Below, piece by piece: positions 8,070 to 18,800 of a DNA stretch of 64,000 nt. A program made the translations under genes and the position numbers. The notes beneath the pieces were generated by a model, which was not told where the DNA came from, searched no databases, and saw nothing but the letters and a program-made list of their open reading frames with translations. The stretch lies in NCBI GenBank assembly GCA_029990205.1, contig JAPEKQ010000012.1, positions 1 through 64,000 on the forward strand. The letters run 5' to 3'. Position 1 is the first letter of the stretch; each line of letters begins with the position of its first letter. Origin of the DNA: a bacterium (GTDB lineage Bacteria > Joyebacterota > Joyebacteria > Joyebacterales > Joyebacteraceae).

Positions 8070-9222
8070 CGGCACTTCCCTTCGGCTGTGCTGCGGATGT
8101 CGCGCGGTCGAGCACGCGCATGAGCGCATCATACACCCGGTCGACCGTTACCGCCTCCATGCACAGCAGGCTGTCCATCCGGCACCGGGGCGAATCGCAC
8201 GGACGGCAGTCGACATCGCCGTAGACGGCCGCGTTGCCCGGATACGGCGGATGCCAGCGGTCCACGGGCGTCGGCCCGTGGATGAAGACACCGGGGACAC
8301 GGACGGCGGTCGCCACGTGCATCGGACCCGTATTGTTCGTCACGACCGCGGTCGCGTGCGCGAAGAGCGCTCCAAGCATCCGGACGCTCGGCGGCTCGAT
8401 GATCAGCGGCGCCGGGAGCGCGTTCTCTTCGTACCACGCGCGCACCGCCGTGGCGAGGTCTTGTTCGCGTGGACCGAAGACATAGAAGGGAAGCGCGCGG
8501 CCGGACGTTCGAACGCGGCTTCCGAGTTCAGCGAACCGCTCGGCCGGCCAGCGCCGGATCTCGCGGCTCGCACCGGGATGGAGCCCGACCAGCGGCAGTG
8601 CTGCCCCGAACCGATCGCCGGTCACGTCGGCAGCAGCTGTCGCGGCATCGAGAAGCTCCTCCGCCTCAGCCCGCTCCTCATCCGTCAGGAAGAGGTCGAG
8701 CTCGCGTCCTGCCGGCTCGATGCCGAGGAGTCCCGCGACGCGCAGGTGCTCATCCACCTCGTACGCGGTCCGGTCGCGCGGAGTGCGGCGATTCAGCAGC
8801 CATCCACGGCCCTCGCACGAGAGACCGGCGCGGATGCGCCCACGGCCGAGCGCGGCGAGCATCGCGCTCCGGAACGACGTGTGGAGCACGAAGATGACAT
8901 CGAACCGCTGCGAACGGACCCACGACGCCACGCGGAAGAGCCCCATCCCCGTCCGCTCCTCCTTCCTGAGCGGAAGCAGGCGTGAGACGGCCGGATTCCC
9001 GACGAGGATCGGCGCGGACCCCGGGCTCACCATCACGGTGATCGATGCGTCGGGATACGCGCGCTTGACCGCCCGGAGCGTCGGCGTCGTGACGAGGAGC
9101 TCACCGACGAGCCCCGTCTCCACCACGAGGATCTTCGGGTTCGCGGGCAGCACGCGTGTCGCGTCGGAACCGCCGGTCCCGCCCGCTCCGCTCGTCGTCG
9201 CGTCGTTCGACGCTCGGCTCAC
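8062..9222 (-). CDS. Glycosyltransferase family 9 (heptosyltransferase-like)
   Basis: A 386-residue GT9 protein. It has the N-terminal KILVVETGLVGELLVTTPTL signature, IRAGLSCEGRGWLLNRRTPR in the middle, GLHPGASREIRRWPAERFAE (nucleotide-sugar binding) and TNNTGPMHVATAVRVPGVFI. The family includes the WaaC/WaaF/WaaQ heptosyltransferases of lipopolysaccharide core synthesis; the exact sugar is not predictable. The C-terminal Cys cluster DCRPCDSPRCRMDSLLCME is typical of some GT9 members. The start is GTG at 9222, overlapping the valS stop as GTGA. The first 25 residues are Ser/Gly/Ala-rich and probably disordered. Being coupled to valS, it should be transcribed from the T-box-controlled promoter. 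Confidence 0.87.
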   Translation of the reverse strand: MSRASNDATTSGAGGTGGSDATRVLPANPKILVVETGLVGELLVTTPTLRAVKRAYPDASITVMVSPGSAPILVGNPAVSRLLPLRKEERTGMGLFRVASWVRSQRFDVIFVLHTSFRSAMLAALGRGRIRAGLSCEGRGWLLNRRTPRDRTAYEVDEHLRVAGLLGIEPAGRELDLFLTDEERAEAEELLDAATAAADVTGDRFGAALPLVGLHPGASREIRRWPAERFAELGSRVRTSGRALPFYVFGPREQDLATAVRAWYEENALPAPLIIEPPSVRMLGALFAHATAVVTNNTGPMHVATAVRVPGVFIHGPTPVDRWHPPYPGNAAVYGDVDCRPCDSPRCRMDSLLCMEAVTVDRVYDALMRVLDRATSAAQPKGSADA

Positions 9223-11729
9223 TCGGTCTCCTTGATGTCCGCGGCCACGCGGATCGCCGCGTTGTCGGTCTCGATGAACCCGTCACCGGGATCACCTTCA
9301 CCATCCCAGAGCACGTGTTCGACGCCGTCGGCGCTCGACACGGCCGCAAGATCGGGCGACAGCGCCGAGAGCTTGTCCCAGGCATCCTGCGACGTCGCGA
9401 CACGGAGCGTACCGAGCGGAGTCGCCACGGAGACCTTGCTCTCGGACTTGAGCTTGCGCATCCCCTCGATGACCGCCAGCGCGAGCTCGCCGGCCTCTTC
9501 GGCCGCCTCATCACGCCATTCGTCGCGCGCCACGGGCCAATCGGAGATGTGGATCGACTCGAGACCCTCGCGCTCGGCGAAGTAGAGCGAGAAGAGCTCC
9601 TCGGTGATGTGCGGAACGACCGGCGAGAACATCTTGAGCGCCGCAAGCAGGGCCTGGTAGAGCGCGTACTGCGCGCCACGGCGTCCCGCCTCGTCGCCGC
9701 CCTCGTCCGCGTAGAGCCTCTTCTTCGCGATCTCGATGTAGTTGTCACAGAGGTCGTGCCAGAAGAAGTGCTCGGCGGCCTGGAGCGCGCCGTTGTACTC
9801 GCAGCTCTCGAAGCTCCGGGTCGCGCGGTCGGCGGCGCCGGCGAGCTTCGCGAGCAGCCACCGGTCGATGACCGCGAGTTCGCGCGGGGCGTCCGGGTCG
9901 AAGTCCTCGAGTCGCATGATCGCGAACTTCGAGGCGTTCCAGAGCTTGGTGACCAGACGCTTGCCGGCGTCGAAGAGGTCGTACGAGAACGCGGTGTCGG
10001 TCCCGAGCCTGCTCGAGCACGCCCAGTAGCGCGTCGCGTCCGCCGACCGCTCCTCGATGATGGCCGACGGCGAGTGACCACCATCGCCCTTCGACTTCGA
10101 GATCTTCGCGCGGTCGGCCTGGAGCACGTGACCCGAGATCATGGCGGTCTTCCACGGCACCTTGCCCTCGTTGAGGATGCTCTTCACGACCGTGTAGAAC
10201 GCCCACGTCCGGATGATGTCGTGCGCCTGCGGCCGCATGTCCATCATGTACTCGGTCCCGTCGTCGCCCGGCTTCTTGAAGCGCTCGACTCTGGAGTCGT
10301 CCTCGCCCCAGCCGAGGTTGAGGAACGGCGTGCACGACGAGGTCATCCAGGTGTCCATGATGTCGCCCTCGGGCTTGAGCGCTCCTCCGCATTCGGGACA
10401 GGCATCGACCGGCGGCTTCGCCGTGAGCGGATCGACCGGAAGCTGTGACTCCTCGGCGAGCACGACCTCGCCGCACGACTCGCAGAGCCACGCGGGGAAC
10501 GGAACGCCGTAGTAGCGCTGGCGTGAGATACACCAATCCCACTTGAGGTTCTCGACCCAGTTACGGAATCGAACCTCCATGTAATCGGGATACCAATCGA
10601 CCTTGGCCCCGGCGGCGATGATCTCGTCCTTCATGTCGAGCACGCGGATGAACCACTGCGCGGCCACAGAGAACTCGAGCTCGGTTCCGCACCGCTCGTG
10701 GACGTTGACGTCGTGCGTGATCGGCTCCTCGCCCTTCAGGAGTCCGGCCTCCGCCAGGTCGGCGACGATCTTCTTCCGCGCCTTCTTCATGTAGAGGCCT
10801 TCGTACCCCGGCGCGAGGGAGTTCATGTGGCCTTCGTCGTCGAACACCATCCTGGTCTCGAGCCCGTGCTCCTGCCACCACGCGATGTCGGTCGTGTCGC
10901 CGAACGTGCAGCACATCACCAGACCCGTCCCCTTCTCGGGATCGGCCTTCTCGTCGGCGAGGATGGGAACCTCGTGCCCGAAGATCGGCACAGTCGCCGT
11001 CTTCCCGATGAGGTCATTGTACCGGTCGTCATCGGGATGCGCGAACATCGCCACGCACGCCGGGAGCAGCTCCGGCCGCGTGGTCGCGATGATGATCTCG
11101 CGGTCGCCGTGCTTGAACGCCACGTCGTAGAACACTGACGGATGTTCGGCGTCCTCGACCTCGGCCTGCGCGATCGCCGTGTGGCACTCGGGGCACCAGA
11201 GCGTCGGCGCCTCCTTGCGATAGATGCGGCCCTTCTTGAAGAGGTCGATGAACGAACGCTGTGAGATCCGCTGCGAGCGCGGATCGATCGTCGAGTAGTC
11301 CTGCCCCCAGTCGACCGACAGCCCGACCGTCCGCCAGAACGCGCTGAACTCCTTCTCGTACTCCTTCGTGAGTTCGAGACACATCTCGACGAACTTCTCG
11401 CGCCCGACGTCGGTCGCCTTGACGCCCCGCTCCTTCTCGACAAGTCGCTCGCTCGGGAGTCCGTTGTCATCGTAGCCGAACGGGTAGTAGACGTTGTATC
11501 CCCTCATCCGCCAGAATCTGGCTACGACCTCCGTCTGGACGTAGCTGAACACGTGCCCGATGTGGATGCGACCCGAGACTGTCGGCGGCGGGGTGTCGAT
11601 GCTGTAGATCGGCCGATCGGAGAAACGGTCGAACTTGAAGACGCCCTTCTCCTCCCAGTACTGCTGCCACTTGGGCTCGGCCTCGCGTGGCTTGTAGCGC
11701 TTCGGAAGTTTGCGCTCGGGCTTGTCCAT
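9219..11729 (-). CDS. valS: Valyl-tRNA synthetase
   Basis: An 836-residue class I aminoacyl-tRNA synthetase that charges tRNA-Val. The HIGH motif is GRIHIGHVF at about residues 53-61, and the KMSKS loop appears as KISKSKG. The editing domain (ATTRPELLPACVAMFAHPDD) and zinc-type cysteines (WCPECHTAIAQAEVEDAEHP, and PAWLCESCGEVV with ACPECGG) are present. The C-terminal anticodon domain contains HDLCDNYIEIAKKRLYADEG. The long N-terminal coiled tail of E. coli ValS is absent, as in archaeal-type enzymes. ATG 11729 has an AAGGACA ribosome site; the longer frame runs into the T-box terminator and is rejected. Expression is probably controlled by the T-box leader immediately upstream. Confidence 0.95.
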   Translation of the reverse strand: MDKPERKLPKRYKPREAEPKWQQYWEEKGVFKFDRFSDRPIYSIDTPPPTVSGRIHIGHVFSYVQTEVVARFWRMRGYNVYYPFGYDDNGLPSERLVEKERGVKATDVGREKFVEMCLELTKEYEKEFSAFWRTVGLSVDWGQDYSTIDPRSQRISQRSFIDLFKKGRIYRKEAPTLWCPECHTAIAQAEVEDAEHPSVFYDVAFKHGDREIIIATTRPELLPACVAMFAHPDDDRYNDLIGKTATVPIFGHEVPILADEKADPEKGTGLVMCCTFGDTTDIAWWQEHGLETRMVFDDEGHMNSLAPGYEGLYMKKARKKIVADLAEAGLLKGEEPITHDVNVHERCGTELEFSVAAQWFIRVLDMKDEIIAAGAKVDWYPDYMEVRFRNWVENLKWDWCISRQRYYGVPFPAWLCESCGEVVLAEESQLPVDPLTAKPPVDACPECGGALKPEGDIMDTWMTSSCTPFLNLGWGEDDSRVERFKKPGDDGTEYMMDMRPQAHDIIRTWAFYTVVKSILNEGKVPWKTAMISGHVLQADRAKISKSKGDGGHSPSAIIEERSADATRYWACSSRLGTDTAFSYDLFDAGKRLVTKLWNASKFAIMRLEDFDPDAPRELAVIDRWLLAKLAGAADRATRSFESCEYNGALQAAEHFFWHDLCDNYIEIAKKRLYADEGGDEAGRRGAQYALYQALLAALKMFSPVVPHITEELFSLYFAEREGLESIHISDWPVARDEWRDEAAEEAGELALAVIEGMRKLKSESKVSVATPLGTLRVATSQDAWDKLSALSPDLAAVSSADGVEHVLWDGEGDPGDGFIETDNAAIRVAADIKETE

Positions 11730-11814
11730 CGGGTGTCCTTTCGTGTGCGTGCTGTCGTGCGCAGGTGATATCTCACGTGTGTGCTCTGCGAGACGGCCGC
11801 GTGCACCGTCCCGG

Positions 11815-12110
11815 AATACAAAGACCCTCTCGTTCCCACACAGGAACGAGAGGGTCTGGAGTTCCTCCCGCGGTACCATCCTGCTTCCGGCGTCGCGCGG
11901 CGGTTCAGGGACTGGTGAACCATCCGCTGTCCGCGCGCGAGCCGGCGCTCGGTTGGGGCTGTCACGGGCCCACCCGTCCGGGTCTACTGTTCTCGGTTCA
12001 ACCCGGCGGCTCCGGAGCGACCTTCAGCCGACGCGACCCGGGACTCTCCCAGCCTCGGAGTCCCTCTCTCGTGAGCGCGTTCGACCTACTCCTCTCCCTC
12101 ATCGCCTTTG
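11815..12110 (-). ncRNA. T-box riboswitch leader, valine specifier
   Basis: On the minus strand, Stem I begins with the conserved GATGAGGGAGAGGAGTAG. It carries the AGAGAG bulge and a GGCTGGGAG distal element. The specifier loop reads CTGAAG-GTC-GC, placing a GTC (valine) codon at 12019-12021 after the conserved GAA. Downstream comes the T-box core AGGATGGTACCGCGG (11868-11882). Its UGGU bulge would pair with the ACCA end of a tRNA with discriminator A, as tRNA-Val has. A strong terminator hairpin follows at 11823-11856. By known T-box mechanism, uncharged tRNA-Val stabilises the antiterminator and allows valS transcription. I have not folded the RNA computationally. Confidence 0.92.
11823..11856 (-). 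terminator. T-box intrinsic terminator before valS
   Basis: A near-perfect hairpin, GACCCTCTCGTTCC paired with GGGAACGAGAGGGTC, followed on the minus strand by TTTGTATT. It lies directly after the T-box core, whose strand it competes for, and 93 bases before the valS start codon. Confidence 0.9.
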
Positions 12111-12129
12111 GTCCGCTATTCAGCTGTCA

Positions 12130-12147
12130 CTGACGCTGTCGCGTCAG
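12130..12147 (-). terminator. Short hairpin after groEL
   Basis: CTGACGC-GACA-GCGTCAG forms a perfect 7-bp stem immediately after the groEL stop codon. There is no clear U-run, so it may only protect the 3' end or be a weak terminator before the T-box leader. Confidence 0.35.
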
Positions 12148-13851
<1,704 letters not shown>

Positions 13852-13876
13852 TCACACATAGTGATTACGAACCTAT

Positions 13877-13905
13877 ATGATAGTCCGTCAGGGACGCCCG
13901 GGCAA
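13877..13905 (-). promoter_or_regulatory. Candidate sigma-70-type promoter for groEL
   Basis: Minus strand TTGCCC (13900-13905), a 17-base spacer, then TATCAT (13877-13882). The expected transcript would have a leader of about 70 bases before groEL. This rests on visual matching only. Confidence 0.55.
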
Positions 13906-13951
13906 CCTCAATCAGGGGGGCCTGGAGAGGGCTGGAAGCCCTGAGGGTAGG

Positions 13952-15784
13952 CTAGAACGCCTGCCCGATACCGAAGTAGAAGTGGGTGTTTCCGGTCTCC
14001 GTGACCGGAGCCACAGCGTCGAGACGGAACACCCAGATACCGAGGTAGTAGCGGACGCCGAGGCCGGCGCCCACGGAGAGACTGTCGAGGCGGATGGCGG
14101 AGTAGTCGTCGAAGACCTGGCCGGCGTCGACGATGGCGACCGCCCGGAACGGACCGGGGGCCGGAACGCGGAGCTCGGTGCGGAGCTCGACCAGTCCGCG
14201 CCCGCCTTTCGCATCGCCGTCGTCATCAACCGGGCCGAGCGAGTTCCAGTCGTACCCACGGATCGAGCCCTGCCCGCCCGCGAAGAACCGCTCGTTGACC
14301 GGAACATCGGCGCCATCATCCTGCGGGCGGATCCACCCCGTGCGCGCGGAGAGCGCAAGGATGCGCCCCTCTCGCACCTCCTTGAACCCGCGCCAGATGA
14401 GCTCCGTGCGGGTGAAATCGTTCGTGCCGCCAAGCAGCGAACTGGCCAGACGGAACTCGGCGCGCGTCAGCATCCCGCTGGATGCGTTGAGCACGTCATC
14501 GCGCGTGTCGTGTGTCGCCGCGACCATCACCTCCGTCGTGTAGTTCGTGCCGGGGTCTTCGTCTTCATCACTCACTTCGAGCACGACATTCCGCTCGAAC
14601 TCGTAGCCGCCCTCGACCGACAGGAACTGCGACAGGTCCTTCCTGAGGAACGCGGTGCCGCGCTCGCTCTCGGCGGTGTATGCGTCCTCGTCACTGTAGT
14701 CGTACCCGAGCGTCATCTCACCGGTGAGCGGAAGCCCGATGAGCCAGTTGTCGCCGATCGTGACTCCGACATCGCGCGTCCGGTAGCTCACGCCGCCGCC
14801 CAGGGTCATCCAGGTCGCATTGCCCTGAACGTTGCGGTTGGAGAACTCCGCGGTCGCTCCCGGACCATCGATGACCTCGTACCCCACGCTCGCCGAGAAC
14901 TCGACGCTGCGCTGCTCGGAGACCCGGACGTCCATCGCGCGCTCGGTCCGACCGGTGTCCGTCCGCGCCGGCTCGATCCAGACCGCGTTGAAGAGCCCGG
15001 TGCTGTAGAGATTCGCCTGGCTCTCCCCCACCCGGTCAACATCGAACAGCTCCCCCGGCTCGAATGTCAGTTCACGCGCGATGACGAACTCACGTGTCTT
15101 GTCATCCCCGGAGATCCGGATCTCGGATATCGTCGCCTGTTCCCGCTCGACGATATCGTACCGGACGCTGACGGTCCGCTCGACGTCGTCGCGTTCGACG
15201 GTCTGCTCGACGCGGGCATCAAGATACGAGTGTCTCGCGTAGTGCCCCAGCAGCTCCGCCCGGTCCTCCGCGAGCCGCGTCGTTCTGAACGGCTTCCCGT
15301 CCGTGACCGACAGGAGCTCGCGGAGCTCCTCGGTCGTGAAGTCGCTGTTCCCCGCAATGGTCACATCGGTCACACGCCACCGCTCGCCCTCGTAGACCGA
15401 CACGAGGATCGTCACGGACGTCGAGTCGGCGTGGAACGCCACATCCTCGACGGACAGATCGGCCTCGAGGAACCCCTGGGTCGTATAGAAGAGCTCGAGC
15501 GTCGAGAGATCCTGTTCGAAGACGTCAGGGTCGAATCGCGCCAGCCCGAACGTCGTACTCTCGGTCGTGGCCATGTACGGCTTGAGACGACCGGCCTCGA
15601 ACGTCTCGTTGCCGACGAAGTTGATGGCGCGCAGCACCGGCCCGTCCCGCTCCGCCAGCGCGCGCCTGAGCGCGAGCATCTCCGCCGCACCGTAGTGCGC
15701 GACCGCCTGCGACGCGAGCAGCACGGTGAGCAGGAGCACGGCAGCCCAGACGGGTCGCCGCATCCTCGTGGAGATGCGCGCCAT
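13952..15784 (-). CDS. Omp85 family outer-membrane protein, TamA-like
   Basis: About 610 residues: a signal peptide (RPVWAAVLLLTVLLASQAVA), then POTRA-like repeats (INFVGNETFEAGRLKPYM, VTDVTIAGNSDFTTEELREL, ISEIRISGDDKTREFVIARE), then a C-terminal Omp85 barrel with the family signature FFAGGQGSIRGYDWNSLGP (the RGY element). The chain ends in Phe (FGIGQAF), the usual C-terminal signal for outer-membrane insertion. It starts 37 bases after the TamB stop, so the pair probably forms a TamA/TamB envelope translocation or lipid-transport module. BamA normally has five POTRA domains; about three are seen here. ATG 15784 and ATG 15763 are both possible starts; a longer frame would overlap tamB. Confidence 0.85.
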   Translation of the reverse strand: MARISTRMRRPVWAAVLLLTVLLASQAVAHYGAAEMLALRRALAERDGPVLRAINFVGNETFEAGRLKPYMATTESTTFGLARFDPDVFEQDLSTLELFYTTQGFLEADLSVEDVAFHADSTSVTILVSVYEGERWRVTDVTIAGNSDFTTEELRELLSVTDGKPFRTTRLAEDRAELLGHYARHSYLDARVEQTVERDDVERTVSVRYDIVEREQATISEIRISGDDKTREFVIARELTFEPGELFDVDRVGESQANLYSTGLFNAVWIEPARTDTGRTERAMDVRVSEQRSVEFSASVGYEVIDGPGATAEFSNRNVQGNATWMTLGGGVSYRTRDVGVTIGDNWLIGLPLTGEMTLGYDYSDEDAYTAESERGTAFLRKDLSQFLSVEGGYEFERNVVLEVSDEDEDPGTNYTTEVMVAATHDTRDDVLNASSGMLTRAEFRLASSLLGGTNDFTRTELIWRGFKEVREGRILALSARTGWIRPQDDGADVPVNERFFAGGQGSIRGYDWNSLGPVDDDGDAKGGRGLVELRTELRVPAPGPFRAVAIVDAGQVFDDYSAIRLDSLSVGAGLGVRYYLGIWVFRLDAVAPVTETGNTHFYFGIGQAF

Positions 15785-15821
15785 CCGGCCGGCATTGGCC
15801 GCGACACACGGGTTCGCGCGC

Positions 15822-18800
15822 CTATTCAAACCGGAACCGGAACGTGAGACCGATGGCATGATTGCCTTCCTGATTCGCCTTCGTTTCGACCGACATCGTG
15901 TCGGTCAGACGCCACGAGAGTCCGACGGTCTGACCGCTGAACCCTCCGAGGTCGGTTGTGTAATCGACGCTGAGGTTCCGCCCGAACCGCTTCCCGAGCG
16001 TGACCTGTGCGTCGTCGAGACTTCCCGCGTCCAGCGACTCCCCGCTGAGATCAACGGTGTCGAGCCTCAGCCAGCGCCTGGCCGTGGTCTCCGCAACGCC
16101 GAAGAGCCCGCCGACGAACGCAGACCGGGCGAGCGCGCCGAAGCTCTCTCCCGCCGACCCCGAGCTCCCGCCCGACGTCAGCGCACCCATCGTCTCTCCG
16201 AACGTCAACAGCGCCACGACATCCGGCTCAGAGAGCGGCGGGACGCTCGTCAGTTCGGGGACCGTCTCGCCGACGAACCCCTGATACCGCACGGTGACGA
16301 CGTACTCCTCGCCTGATGTGCTCTCCACCGTCGCCGTCCCCGCCACGTCGATCGACGGCACGCGCCGCCGGGGATCGGTGTAGAGCACGGAGAACTGCTC
16401 GACGATGAACTCCTGCCCGAGGTACCAGAGACTGCCGCCGTCTGCGCTCACGCCGCCCGAGAGCGATGGCTCCGCAAGCGTCCCGCCGGCGCGGACACCG
16501 CCGGCGAGTTCCATCTCAGCGAGATTGCTCTCGACACTGACCGGCTCAACAATATCGGCGGTCACATCCAGATTGACACTCGCGAGCGGACCCGTCGTCG
16601 TCGGAACGACGACGACCTGCGGCCGCCGCTGGAGCAGATCGGAGAGCCCTGCTTCATAGGTCACGGTCGCCTCATCGATGGTAAGGTGACCCTCCAGGAG
16701 CGACGAGGAAGGCACACCGGCCCACACCAGCGTTCCGCTCACCTGCGCGTCCATTATCTCCTTCACCGCGATCTCGGCCGCGTCGATGGCCACGTCCGCG
16801 CGGAATCCGCGACCCCCATCGCTGGTCCCCATCGTGCCGGTCGCCGAGACCGTCCCCGATCCGATGCGGGCGAATGCCGTTTCGAGCGTCGCGGTGCCCT
16901 CGGAACCCGACAACCGCACTTCGATGTCACGGATCGCGTTCTCGAACGTTTCGAGATCGACCCGCGCGTCGTCGATGCTCACGACACCTTCGACATCGGG
17001 AGCCTCGGGTGCGCCTCTGAGATGCACGTCGGCATCGAGAACGCCCGTCAGCCGCTTGACCCCGGCCGGGAGTCCCTGTGTGCGATCGATGCGGAAACGG
17101 TCGGCCCGCACGGTGATGTCCATCTCGCTGATGCCCGCGTGCAGACCGGGATGGAATGCGGGACCCTGTGCGCGCTGGAGCGGGACGACGCCGCTTGCGG
17201 TCATCACGCTGCTTCCAAGCGTGAGCGAGGCTCCCGTGAGCTCGAGCACGTACGGATCGGCCGCGCCGGAGCCACTGAGACCGTCAAACTGCATCCCGAC
17301 GAGTGTCGGTTCCATAAGGTCCCAGGAGAACGTCAGCCGCGGTGCGGTGACGGTGCCCCCGACCACGGCGTCCGCCTTGAGCAGGCCTGTCACCGGCGGC
17401 TGCGCGCCCGGGATGAACGCGCGGGCGACGTGCGCGACATCGAGGTCGGTCGTGTTCGCCGCGAGCGCGAGTCTTCCGTCGGCATCGACGCTCCCCGAGA
17501 TGTTGATCCGGCCGCCATCCTCCATCCCGAGCGCACGCTGTCTCCGCACGGCGACACTCAGTTCGTCCATCTCGACCGCGCCGCCGTGGATGAAGAAGCC
17601 GAACGGATCGGTCAGCGCGAAGGACACGAAACCCCATGCCGCCTCGAGCCCCTCGAACCGCCCCGCGCCGTTGACCGACCCGAGTGAGTCAGCCCGCCCG
17701 GTGACAAGCGCCGAGCCACTGAGCGTGAAGAGCTTCCTCCCGCGAACCTGCGGCAGGAACGCGGGACCGGCCTCGAACACGTAGCTCGAGCAGAGCACGG
17801 TCGCCGCGAACTCCCGGTCGGTCTCGAGCGAGAACACGCTCGTTGTGTCGCTCGCGTAGGGAAGACTGCCGAGCGCGGTGATCCGCCCACCGGCCTCGCT
17901 CGTGCTGACGAGTTCGAAGATGAGGTCGGCATCGTCGCTCTCGGCATCGATGGCGATATCACCTATGCGAACCCCGTCGGCGACGAGACCGTCCGCGACC
18001 AGCGTCGCATCGAGTTCGATGGAGCCATCGCGCATCGCGAGATCACCGCTCCCGTGCACGATGCCGCGGATATCCGGACCCGCCGGACCCGTTCCCGCGA
18101 CCGCGAGCACGGAGTCCAGTCTGAGACTCTCGAGCGACGCGCTGACGTGCGTCCAACCGCTCGGCGAGAACACGCCATCGATGCCGGCCACGCCCGGTGT
18201 CCCCGCGAACTCGAGACCACGGACGCGGACGGAGTCACGGGACGCCTCGATCACGGCCGGCGCAGTGAGATGGATACTCTCTCCGGCGGAGGCAAGCGAG
18301 AGCGCTGCCAGTTCCGCCGTCAGGTCGAACCCGCCGTCTGGCAGCGTCGCGAACGCAACCCTCCCGGTCGTGCTCCCGTCGAGTTCCACCGAACGCGTCG
18401 GAGAGACCGCGAAGTCGCCGGCGATGGCGAGCGAATCGAGCATCGCGTCGATCGCGAACGCGCCGTGCGCAAGAGCCCACGTCCCGGATGCGTCGCCCTC
18501 GAACATCGAGAACCGTCCGGCCAGATCGTCCGGATCACCGGCGGCGGTGACCGAAGCCGTTCCGATCGACACGGGACCGAACGCCAGGCTCTCCCCCTCG
18601 GCGCGCGCCGTGAGGACGAGCCCATCCATCGGAGCTGCGGACTCGACGACGGCGCGGAGGCTCCCCTCGATATCCGCCGTGACGATACCCGAGAGCGTGG
18701 TCGCGAGGTCGTCGATCTCCGCGACGGCGGACAGCGACTCCACGCCAGTTGTCGTCAACCCACCGCTGAAGACGGCGGTCGCATCGCGAGCCGCGAGGAA

